NCBI RefSeq assembly: GCF_948948975.1
Contig: NZ_CARBVX010000029.1
Location: 1 to 14,914, forward strand
DNA from: an uncultured Lactobacillus sp.
Lineage (GTDB): Bacteria; Bacillota; Bacilli; Lactobacillales; Lactobacillaceae
Direction: 5' to 3'
DNA length: 14,914 nucleotides
Shown here: one piece after another, positions 1 through 6,133 of the stretch
Layout: each line of letters begins with the position of its first letter
How positions within the stretch are numbered: the stretch's first letter is position 1
The notes under the pieces: generated by a model
The model's input: the letters and a program-made list of their open reading frames with translations, nothing else
Database searches by the model: none
What the model was told of the DNA's origin: nothing
Program-made: the position numbers and the translations under genes

Positions 1-1
1 C

Positions 2-31
2 TTAATTGAATTGGTCGAAGAAGGATTTTAA
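2..31 (+). CDS. 3' end of an upstream gene (partial)
   Basis: An open frame entering from the left edge ends LIELVEEGF followed by TAA at 29-31. A terminator hairpin starts seven bases after the stop, which supports this being the genuine end of a coding region. Only nine residues are visible, so no function can be given. Confidence 0.45.
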   Translation, partial: LIELVEEGF

Positions 32-37
32 GTTAAG

Positions 38-58
38 AGAGGCTATGGCCTCTTTTTT
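38..58 (+). terminator. Intrinsic terminator of the upstream gene
   Basis: AGAGGC (38-43) pairs with GCCTCT (48-53) across a four-base loop and is followed by a run of Ts to 58. It lies directly after the stop at 29-31. Confidence 0.8.
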
Positions 59-71
59 ATGCAATAAAAAA

Positions 72-109
72 TCCTGTCGATAGAATATCATAGATATTTA
101 TCAACAGGA
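72..109. repeat. Imperfect 17-18 bp inverted repeat next to the mntH breakpoint
   Basis: The left arm at 72-89 starts TCCTGT and ends AATATC. The right arm at 93-109 starts GATATT and ends ACAGGA. They pair with one mismatch and one bulge around a three-base loop. The hairpin is flanked by A-runs on the plus strand, so the T-run expected of a terminator lies on the minus strand (66-71 read backwards). No minus-strand gene ends here now. It could be the terminator of a lost gene or the end of a small mobile element. Confidence 0.55.
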
Positions 110-157
110 AAAAGTATGCAGCCTTTTTACTTATCAAGTCATGTTAGCTAATCCTAA

Positions 158-1074
158 CTAGAAAATATTTTTTTGTCTGCTTTTCCAAGTTCAGAATTAG
201 TAGCTCAGCATCCCGTAGTTAATGGATTATCCTCTCTAACAGGGAGTTTAGGAATAATTGGTGCAACTGTTATGCCCCACAATTTTTATTTGCATTCATC
301 TATTTGCCAAACTAGGAAAATTAACTATGATGATCTGGCAGATGTTCAAAATGCAGTTCGGTTTACTACGTGGGATTCAAATATTCAATTAATTATTGCC
401 TTTTTTGTTAATATACTTTTATTAATTATGGGAGCTGCTGTTTTTAAAAGTGGTGCAGTCAAAGATAGTTCTTTCTTTGGTTTGTATGATGCTCTAAGCA
501 ATACTACTATGTTAAGCAATCCAATTTTGATTTCAGTAGCGAAGACTGGAATTTTATCAGTCTTATTTGCAGTTACACTTCTTGCATCTGGTCAAAATTC
601 AACAATTACTGAGACTCTAACTGGACAGGTAGTAATGGAAGGATTTATTCACTTAAAGATGCCACTATGGCAAGATGACTATTTACTAGATTATTATTCG
701 TGATTCCAGTTATTATATGGGTACTGATGACGGCAAAAGATTCAATTTCTCAGCAACATTTTGCCCTGAATATGCTTTTGGAAAATTCTCAAGTTTTTCT
801 AGCATTTGCAGTACCATTTTCAATTGTACTGCTTTTGATTATGACAGATGATAAGAGAATGATGGGACAGTTTAAGAATAGAAAGATTTAGTCAATTCCA
901 GGGTGGGGCAGTGCAATTATTTTGATTTTCATGAATTTGTGTAATTTATCCGCTACTTTTGTTTCCTTTAATATAATGCCAAAAAGAAATGCAGTAGTTT
1001 TCGCTTATATAATCATTATGTTAATTATTTTATTAATGAGCTGCACAGGTTGGGATATGCGAAAGAAGAAATAG
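158..1074 (+). pseudogene. mntH: Broken 3' part of an NRAMP Mn(2+)/H+ symporter (MntH-like)
   Basis: The translation carries the NRAMP TM6 signature GATVMPHNFYLHSS, followed by further hydrophobic segments and the typical SGQNSTITETLTGQVVMEGF stretch, so this is the C-terminal half of a divalent-metal importer of the cytoplasmic membrane. The first five TM segments, including the DPGN metal-binding motif of TM1, are absent; an in-frame stop lies at 155-157. The remaining frame ends early at 703. The continuation is in another frame (from about 679), so one base has been lost just before 676, probably in a GG run (tggca where tgggca is expected). In the second frame there is a TGA at 676-678 where arginine is expected, and a TAG at 889-891 after QFKNRKI. 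Reading then continues in frame with another hydrophobic stretch to TAG at 1072-1074. Several independent lesions make this a true pseudogene. Confidence 0.9.
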
Positions 1075-1142
1075 TTTTAATATCTTTAATAATTGGGTTA
1101 ATATTAAGAGAATAATAATTTAAATAGATCGGATTAATAAAA

Positions 1143-1883
1143 ATGATTTATCAAACTTTTGCCCAATTATATGATCAGTTGTTTGATTCAGATATGTATA
1201 AGAGCTGGGAGAAATTCACCTTAGCTAATATTAATAAAAAGAATGGTAAGCTACTCGACCTAGCTGGTGGGAGTGGACGATTAGCTGTTTTACTTGCTAA
1301 AGATGGTATAAATGTCACGGTAGCTGATTTTTCAGATGAAATGCTTAGTTTAGCAGATCAACATAGTGCTGAAAATAATGTTTCTTTACAGTTGGTTCAA
1401 GCTGATATGCGCAATTTAACTGGCCTTGAAAAATTCGATGTAATTACTTGCTATGCGGACTCTTTCTGTTATCTTGATGACGAAGCCGACTTGTTTCAAG
1501 TATTTTCTGAGGTAGCCAATCAGTTAAAAGACGATGGTATATTTCTTTTCGATGTAATTACACCTCATCAAACTGATGACATTTATCCAGGCTATATGTA
1601 CAATTATCAAGATGATGATCATAGCCGAGCATTTATGTGGCAGAGTTATGCTAATGATGATGTCGAACATGGAGTAATTCATGATTTAACATTCTTTAAT
1701 CGTTTACCTAATGGCGAATATAATCGTTTATCGGAAACTCACTATGAAAGAGCATATGATTTAGACACCATTAAAGAATTGTTGAAACATGCTGGTTTTA
1801 ACTCAATTGAAGTTGGATCTGACTTCAGTTTAGAAATGAAAGATAAAAAGGCAACACGCTGGTTCTTTAAGTGTCAAAAATAA
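1143..1883 (+). CDS. Class I SAM-dependent methyltransferase, YqeM-like
   Basis: A 246-residue cytosolic protein with a Rossmann-type methyltransferase fold. Motif I is LLDLAGGSGR (residues 37-46), a variant of the usual DLGCGTG. The acidic residue ending strand 2 is D62 (VADFSDEML), motif II-like QADMR holds D88, and FDVITCYADSFCYL (98-111) corresponds to motif IV. The N-terminus MIYQTFAQLYDQLF and the length match Bacillus YqeM-type proteins, which often neighbour nadD, yqeK and rsfS; none of those genes is here. The substrate is unknown. The start ATG has only a weak upstream GGA and no clear Shine-Dalgarno. It follows the decayed mntH, so the gene may have lost its native promoter. It ends before a strong hairpin at 1913. 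Confidence is high for a methyltransferase and moderate for the YqeM subfamily. Confidence 0.85.
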   Translation: MIYQTFAQLYDQLFDSDMYKSWEKFTLANINKKNGKLLDLAGGSGRLAVLLAKDGINVTVADFSDEMLSLADQHSAENNVSLQLVQADMRNLTGLEKFDVITCYADSFCYLDDEADLFQVFSEVANQLKDDGIFLFDVITPHQTDDIYPGYMYNYQDDDHSRAFMWQSYANDDVEHGVIHDLTFFNRLPNGEYNRLSETHYERAYDLDTIKELLKHAGFNSIEVGSDFSLEMKDKKATRWFFKCQK

Positions 1884-1912
1884 TAAAAGTATCCAGGGAA
1901 AAACATTAAAAT

Positions 1913-1960
1913 AAAGCATTGATAATCATCGTTAAATAAACGTTGATATATCAGTGCTTT
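1913..1960. terminator. Bidirectional terminator hairpin
   Basis: The arms at 1913-1933 and 1939-1960 both begin or end with the AAAGCA/TGCTTT word. They pair over about 21 bp with a few mismatches around a short AT loop. Flanking A and T runs allow it to end the methyltransferase transcript and any transcript arriving from the minus-strand metalloprotease remnant. Confidence 0.75.
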
Positions 1961-2016
1961 TACTTTCTAAAGAGTTATGTTTTAAATCAAATTAAGACTT
2001 GTTTACGAAACTCTTT

Positions 2017-2189
2017 TTATGCTGCATATGCAGATTTGTATAAATCTCTAGCGGCATTAATATCTTGCTCTTGAATAGAATAATAGGATCCTGCCGGATA
2101 CATTACAGAAGCGCTATTAGTATGTTGTAAGCCAATTGCATGACCTAATTCATGTTCTAATTTTTTCATTTAAAGTTGCATCCAAAACA
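2017..2189 (-). pseudogene. C-terminal remnant of a matrixin-like zinc metalloprotease (M10A type)
   Basis: The minus strand from ATG at 2169 to TAA at 2017-2019 gives 50 residues. They contain the zinc-binding motif HELGHAIGLQH (HExxHxxGxxH, residues 6-16), then the Met-turn SVMYP (residues 21-25) and the tail QDINAARDLYKSAYAA. This is the catalytic end of a metzincin of the small extracellular matrixin type found in lactobacilli. Upstream, the same protein seems to continue in another frame as LVLDATLNEK. The two frames meet at a six-A tract (2161-2166 on the plus strand), so there is a single-tract indel. A stop in that second frame lies just above, and no signal peptide or propeptide remains. 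The fragment is very unlikely to be active. Family assignment is strong because motif and Met-turn are both present. Confidence 0.85.
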
Positions 2190-2263
2190 AGTTAAGGGAA
2201 TTTATTACATTTTAAGACTACAATAGAAGGTGAAAAGATTTTTGAGAAGAGAAGGGAATTAAG

Positions 2264-3241
2264 ATGTGTACATCAATTTTATATAGTCCAAAAGATAATT
2301 ATTTTGGTAGAAATTTAGATTATGAAATTGCCTATGGTCAGAAAGTGGTAATTACTCCTAGAAATTATCAACTTAATTATCGTCATTTACCAACACAAGA
2401 TACTCATTATGCAATGATCGGTGTTTCAGTAGTTGCCAATGACTATCCATTGTATTGTGATGCTATCAATGAAAAAGGATTAGGAATAGCCGGATTAAAT
2501 TTCACTGGTCCTGGTAAATATTTTGCTGTAGATGAAAGCAAAAAGAATGTTACTTCTTTTGAACTGATCCCATATTTACTAAGCAGTTGTGAAACTATTG
2601 AAGATGTAAAGAAATTATTGTCTGAAACTAATATTACTGATGACAGTTTCTCTAAAGATTTACCAGTTACTACTCTTCATTGGTTAATGGGTGATAAAAG
2701 TGGTAAGAGTATAGTTATTGAATCAACAGAAACTGGTTTACACGTTTATGACAACCCAGTTAATACTTTAACAAATAATCCTGTCTTTCCAGCTCAAGTT
2801 GAAACCTTGGCTAACTTTGCTTCGGTTTCTCCAGCTCAACCTAAAAATACACTTGTACCTAATGCAGATATTAATCTGTATAGTCGTGGATTAGGAACCC
2901 ATCATTTACCAGGCGGAACAGATTCAAATTCTCGCTTTATTAAGGCATCTTTTGTATTAGCTCATTCACCAAAAGGTAATGATGAAGTTGAAAATGTAAC
3001 TAATTTCTTCCATATTTTACATTCAGTTGAACAAGCAAAGGGTACCGATGAAGTTGAAGATAATGTATTTGAATTTACCATGTATTCAGACTGTATGAAT
3101 TTGGATAAGGGAATTTTATATTTTACTACTTACGATAATAACCAAATTAATGCTGTGGATATGAATAATGAAAATTTGGATACTTCTGATTTGATTACCT
3201 ATGAATTATTTAAGGATCAGGCCATTAAATTTGAAAATTAA
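2264..3241 (+). CDS. bsh: Bile salt hydrolase (choloylglycine hydrolase, Ntn family)
   Basis: Hydrolyses the amide bond of glycine- or taurine-conjugated bile acids in the cytoplasm. The full 325-residue length is typical. All catalytic positions known for the family are present: Cys2 (nucleophile freed by removal of Met1), Arg16 and Asp19 in GRNLDY, Asn79 in AGLNFTG, Asn171 in TLTNNP and Arg224 in NSRF. The substrate-loop region reads YSRGLGTHHLPGG (206-218), with His214 where Phe is common; I do not infer a glycine or taurine preference from it. The start ATG has AAGGG seven bases upstream (2252-2256). A -10-like TACAAT lies at 2219-2224 without a convincing -35. It is a single gene closed by the terminator at 3284. 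No bile transporter or second hydrolase is adjacent. It appears intact although its left neighbours are decayed. Confidence 0.97.
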   Translation: MCTSILYSPKDNYFGRNLDYEIAYGQKVVITPRNYQLNYRHLPTQDTHYAMIGVSVVANDYPLYCDAINEKGLGIAGLNFTGPGKYFAVDESKKNVTSFELIPYLLSSCETIEDVKKLLSETNITDDSFSKDLPVTTLHWLMGDKSGKSIVIESTETGLHVYDNPVNTLTNNPVFPAQVETLANFASVSPAQPKNTLVPNADINLYSRGLGTHHLPGGTDSNSRFIKASFVLAHSPKGNDEVENVTNFFHILHSVEQAKGTDEVEDNVFEFTMYSDCMNLDKGILYFTTYDNNQINAVDMNNENLDTSDLITYELFKDQAIKFEN

Positions 3242-3283
3242 AAGTTAGTTTAAAATTAATTTAGTAGTAAATTTTGACAAAGT

Positions 3284-3322
3284 AAAACGGGTGAAGTTGA
3301 TTGGCTCCACCCGTTTTAGTTT
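3284..3322. terminator. Bidirectional terminator between bsh and the minus-strand ATPase gene
   Basis: AAAACGGGTGAAG (3284-3296) pairs with CTCCACCCGTTTT (3305-3317), 13 bp with one mismatch and an eight-base loop. It serves the plus-strand hydrolase and, with the A-run at 3284 read backwards, the convergent minus-strand ATPase gene ending at 3411. Confidence 0.85.
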
Positions 3323-3410
3323 ATTTATTATTTAGGTTAAAACGAATTTTATTTTAAAAAGTAAATAATTACAAAACAATACTGGACATGATTTGATCAT
3401 TTCATTTTTT

Positions 3411-4490
3411 TTATCCCCAATTTAATTCATCATATTTTGCTTGGATAAATTCCCTAAATAAAGGTAGGGTGAATCCTAATTTACCGCGAATGATTGTTTT
3501 GATTAAATCATATTTAATTAGCTTAGTACGATACATATTTACGTATTGCTTGCTTTTACCCATTTTTTCAATAATTGCACTAATATTATTATTTTTTGAC
3601 ATCTCGTAGAGAAATTGAAAATCAATTTCTGTTAATTCATGTGAGATGACATCATACGCTTGATTGAAAAGCGTATCTTTAAAAGCTAACTTAGTATAAT
3701 TCCAGGATTCTTCAAAATTTTTACCAGTAGATAGCTCTTCATACATCAAATCGCCAATTAATTGAAAAGCATAAGCATAACCTTGTGTCATCTCAGCCAT
3801 TTCTTCAGCTTGGTCACTTGTAATGTCAAATACTTTAATATACGCTTGAGCAACTGATAATTTTTGCAATTTATTAACGTGAAACCTATCAGCGCGTACT
3901 AAAAAAGTTAAATTATGCGAACTAGAAAGTTCCGTCACTTCCTTCAACAATCCAGTCATGATAACAGAAACTTGCAGTTCACTTAAGCTCCAATTATTAA
4001 ATTCTTCAGCTAATTTTTGAATTGCTGGTGTATTAGAAACTTCATCAATACAAAATACGACTCGCATGTTAGCTTGTTTCAATAATTTTAAAATTTTAGT
4101 GATTTCAGTTTTATAGTAGATTTCATCATGTTTTTCATTTGCTTCAGCAAAATTTATAGAAACGAATGGTAAGCTAATTGAAACAGACGAAGACCACTTT
4201 TTTAATTTATTAAGCATTGGAGCTAGCTTAATGTACATTATACGGAATAAATCTTCAGTATTATGAAGAGTTACCACGATTGTATCATCGTATTTATTAA
4301 GTTCTTTGCCAACTTTGTTCATAAAAACTGTTTTACCTGAACCACGAACACCAGTAATAAAAAGTGAGTAAGTGGGATGTTTTTTGTAACGGTGTGCTCT
4401 TTTAGCATATTTGACAGCATCATTATTAAAATCAAGATATAGTTCAGGAATTCCGCCGAATTCCGCATCAAATGGATTTTCACTGTACAT
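3411..4490 (-). CDS. AAA+/STAND-like ATP-binding protein with C-terminal winged-helix-like end (paralogue 1)
   Basis: A 359-residue cytosolic ATPase. It starts with ENPFDAEFGGIPELYL, a lead-in shared with its neighbour. Walker A is GVRGSGKT (47-54) and Walker B is VVFCIDEV (144-151). A sensor-like strand VSVIMTGL (174-181) and the arginine-rich FLVRADR (196-202) follow, then TQGYAYAFQLIG (235-246). The C-terminal 70 residues, with MYRTKLIKYDLIKT then GFTLPLFREFI, resemble a winged helix that ends many archaeal-type and Orc1/Cdc6-like ATPases. Function is not known; DNA binding is an inference. The ATG at 4490 is chosen because GAGG (4498-4501) sits seven bases upstream and the frame opens there. 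Immediately upstream are seven phased TTATACTT repeats that overlap this ribosome binding site and contain the likely -10 boxes, so control by binding to these repeats is plausible. A related gene, not in the same operon, lies upstream at 4817-5917. Confidence 0.85.
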   Translation of the reverse strand: MYSENPFDAEFGGIPELYLDFNNDAVKYAKRAHRYKKHPTYSLFITGVRGSGKTVFMNKVGKELNKYDDTIVVTLHNTEDLFRIMYIKLAPMLNKLKKWSSSVSISLPFVSINFAEANEKHDEIYYKTEITKILKLLKQANMRVVFCIDEVSNTPAIQKLAEEFNNWSLSELQVSVIMTGLLKEVTELSSSHNLTFLVRADRFHVNKLQKLSVAQAYIKVFDITSDQAEEMAEMTQGYAYAFQLIGDLMYEELSTGKNFEESWNYTKLAFKDTLFNQAYDVISHELTEIDFQFLYEMSKNNNISAIIEKMGKSKQYVNMYRTKLIKYDLIKTIIRGKLGFTLPLFREFIQAKYDELNWG

Positions 4491-4500
4491 TTTAAAACCT

Positions 4501-4590
4501 CATTATACTTCATTATACTTTGCGGCATGATTTTATACTTCATTATACTTCATTATACTTTGCGACACAATTTTATACTTCATTATACTT
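4501..4590 (-). repeat. Phased 10-bp iteron-like repeats upstream of ATPase paralogue 1
   Basis: On the plus strand the 10-mer CATTATACTT occurs at 4501, 4511, 4541, 4551 and 4581, and the variant TTTTATACTT at 4531 and 4571. The core TTATACTT thus occurs seven times, always at multiples of 10 bp. They form a 40-bp higher-order unit (two CATTATACTT, one spacer beginning TGCG, one TTTTATACTT) present at 4501-4540 and 4541-4580, plus one more 10-mer. The spacers (4521-4530 and 4561-4570) are similar but not identical. Read in the gene direction each CATTATACTT contains a perfect TATAAT, and the gene-proximal copy shares its first base with the ribosome binding site. Confidence 0.95.
4542..4570 (-). 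promoter_or_regulatory. Candidate promoter of ATPase paralogue 1, embedded in the repeats
   Basis: In the minus direction TTGTGT (4565-4570) is followed after exactly 17 bp by TATAAT (4542-4547), which is itself part of a repeat unit. Other repeat copies offer TATAAT boxes at 4502, 4512, 4552 and 4582 with poorer -35 matches. The position is inferred. Confidence 0.5.
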
Positions 4591-4816
4591 TTTAGGTGAT
4601 TCTAGAATTGTTTTGCATAAGTGCATTAATGTTGATAGGATTTTATCTTTTGCGACTGAAGTATATAAAGCACTAAAGCAAGCTTAGATATGAATGTAAA
4701 ATAAAATGAGTAATAGTTTCTATATGAACTGTAGGAAAGCTATTGCTCATTTTATTTATATTTAATTAAATCATGAGGGATAAGAAAGAGAGAAACTAAA
4801 AAGTTCTAGATTAATT
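4591..4816. other. Intergenic stretch between the two ATPase genes
   Basis: With the repeats, the gene-free gap is 4491-4816. This part holds no open frame I can support. It contains a second TGCGAC word (4651-4656) followed by one inverted copy of the repeat core, AAGTATA (4659-4665), which may be a degenerate outlying site. The terminator at 4699-4757 fills most of the rest. Confidence 0.5.
4699..4757. terminator. Long terminator hairpin downstream of ATPase paralogue 2
   Basis: The arms at 4699-4720 and 4735-4757 pair almost completely (both contain AAATAAAATGAG or its complement, with G-U wobbles), around a 14-base loop. The A/T-rich outer ends give T-runs in both directions. On the minus strand it follows the stop of the gene ending at 4817, so the two ATPase genes are probably separate transcripts. 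Confidence 0.7.
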
Positions 4817-5917
4817 TTAAAATTCATCTAAAATCATCTCTTGTTCAACGAATTTATCGAAGTAGGGCAATAAAAAACTAACATAGCCGTAACCATTTGG
4901 CTTAATAATTTGATCATCAATTAATTTTCGGCGATAGACAGCAATGTAATTCGGTCCTTTTTCCATAAGATTACCAATAATCTGACTTTTAACCTTGTGC
5001 TGCTTGGATTTAACCATAGCTTGTACGAATTCTTTTTCACGTTCAGACATATCACTATAAACTTTGAAGTAAACATTTCTATTTAATTCACTGATATAAA
5101 TGTCTAAGATGTTGTTTATATCAGATGTAGAAATTGTCTTATTGGAGGAGTGAATGATTTCTTCCCACAAATGATAGCCCAATAATTGAAAAGCATAAGC
5201 AAATCCTTGAGTTTGTTTAGTCATATATAAAAGAGTTTCAGTAGAAAATGTATAGCCAGCTTTATTAAAAATGTGTTGATAACTATTTTTTATACTTTCA
5301 ATGTCTAAAGGATTCAAAACAATTCTATTGGCACGCAATAAAAAGGTAAGAACATCATCATTTTGGATTTCTGAAACATTTTCTGGTAAACCTGCCATAA
5401 GTAAAGAAACATTAAGATTGTTTCGAATCATAATTTGATAACAACTAGCAAACTTTTTTAATAATGGGGTTAAATGTACTTCGTCAATGTTAATTAAAAC
5501 ATGAACCCCTTTTTTCGTTAGTTTCTCTAAGGCATCTTGGAATAACAATTGAAAATTAGATTCAGTCTGTTGATGGAAACTAGCACTCATATCAAGTCCA
5601 AAGAAGTTCATCTTTAGGTCGATGTTTTTTATAATCTTCAAGTTAAGAAGATGTCGTTGTAATTGATTTATTAGGGAGATTAAGAGATCATCATCTAGAA
5701 CTAAATTGATTACTAACCAATTTTTATCTTTACTTATTAAGTTAGAAACTTCTGTCATCAATGTTGTTTTTCCCGAACCACGTTGTCCGTAAAGAAGGGA
5801 GGTTTGAAAAGGCGAGCCCACTCTATTTAATTCATTAACTATACGTTGAGTTAATGAGTCACGATTTAAGAAAACACTGGGCATTTTTCCAAAACTAGGA
5901 TTAAAAGGATTTTCCAT
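4817..5917 (-). CDS. AAA+/STAND-like ATP-binding protein with C-terminal winged-helix-like end (paralogue 2)
   Basis: A 366-residue cytosolic ATPase, a diverged paralogue of the gene at 3411-4490. It shares the lead-in ENPFNPSFG, Walker A GQRGSGKT (44-51), Walker B VLINIDEV (140-147), VSLLMAGLP (170-178), FLLRANR (192-198), QTQGFAYAFQLLG (235-247), and a winged-helix-like end containing VYRRKLIDDQIIK and FLLPYFDKFV. Outside these motifs the two proteins differ widely, so this is not a recent duplication. The start ATG is supported by AGAGGTG (5925-5931) seven bases upstream. Four TTTTATAACT repeats begin right at the edge of this site. It is divergent from the uvrA-like gene. Role unknown: a self-regulating ATPase, a nucleic-acid remodelling factor or a defence-type sensor are all possible. 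Confidence 0.85.
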   Translation of the reverse strand: MENPFNPSFGKMPSVFLNRDSLTQRIVNELNRVGSPFQTSLLYGQRGSGKTTLMTEVSNLISKDKNWLVINLVLDDDLLISLINQLQRHLLNLKIIKNIDLKMNFFGLDMSASFHQQTESNFQLLFQDALEKLTKKGVHVLINIDEVHLTPLLKKFASCYQIMIRNNLNVSLLMAGLPENVSEIQNDDVLTFLLRANRIVLNPLDIESIKNSYQHIFNKAGYTFSTETLLYMTKQTQGFAYAFQLLGYHLWEEIIHSSNKTISTSDINNILDIYISELNRNVYFKVYSDMSEREKEFVQAMVKSKQHKVKSQIIGNLMEKGPNYIAVYRRKLIDDQIIKPNGYGYVSFLLPYFDKFVEQEMILDEF

Positions 5918-5931
5918 TTAGTTACACCTCT

Positions 5932-5980
5932 TTTTATAACTTTTTATAACTTTCACTTAATTTTATAACTTTTTATAACT
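5932..5980 (-). repeat. Phased 10-bp repeats upstream of ATPase paralogue 2
   Basis: TTTTATAACT occurs exactly at 5932, 5942, 5961 and 5971: two tandem pairs separated by a nine-base insert (5952-5960). In the gene direction the unit is AGTTATAAAA. The proximal copy abuts the ribosome binding site. The word differs from the TTATACTT repeats of paralogue 1, although length, phasing and position are the same. Confidence 0.93.
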
Positions 5981-6054
5981 TTTTTCCAGTTCGGAAGAAG
6001 TTGTTAGAGAGAACGAATAATTCTATATTGTAAAAGAAAAAAATACACATAAAA

Positions 6055-6083
6055 TATACATGAAAACAAAAGTTTCTTATAAT
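6055..6083 (+). promoter_or_regulatory. Candidate promoter of the uvrA-like gene
   Basis: TATACA (6055-6060, four of six consensus bases) is followed after 17 bp by a perfect TATAAT (6078-6083). It lies about 50 bases before the ATG at 6134 and is divergent from the repeat-controlled ATPase promoter. Confidence 0.55.
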
Positions 6084-6133
6084 ATATAGGTACAGATTAT
6101 CTAAATTATAGAAATGATGAAGAAGGAAATAAG

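Noticed and set aside
3275..3300. TTGACA at 3275-3280 as a promoter
   Set aside because: No -10 box at suitable spacing, and the sequence runs straight into the terminator hairpin at 3284.
4319..4543. 74-codon minus-strand open frame over the 5' end of ATPase paralogue 1
   Set aside because: It lies in a different frame from the clear Walker A protein, runs through the repeats, and has no ribosome binding site or recognisable motif.
4501..5980. CRISPR array interpretation of the two repeat clusters
   Set aside because: Units are only 10 bp, mostly tandem without variable spacers, and there are no cas genes; they look like protein-binding sites.
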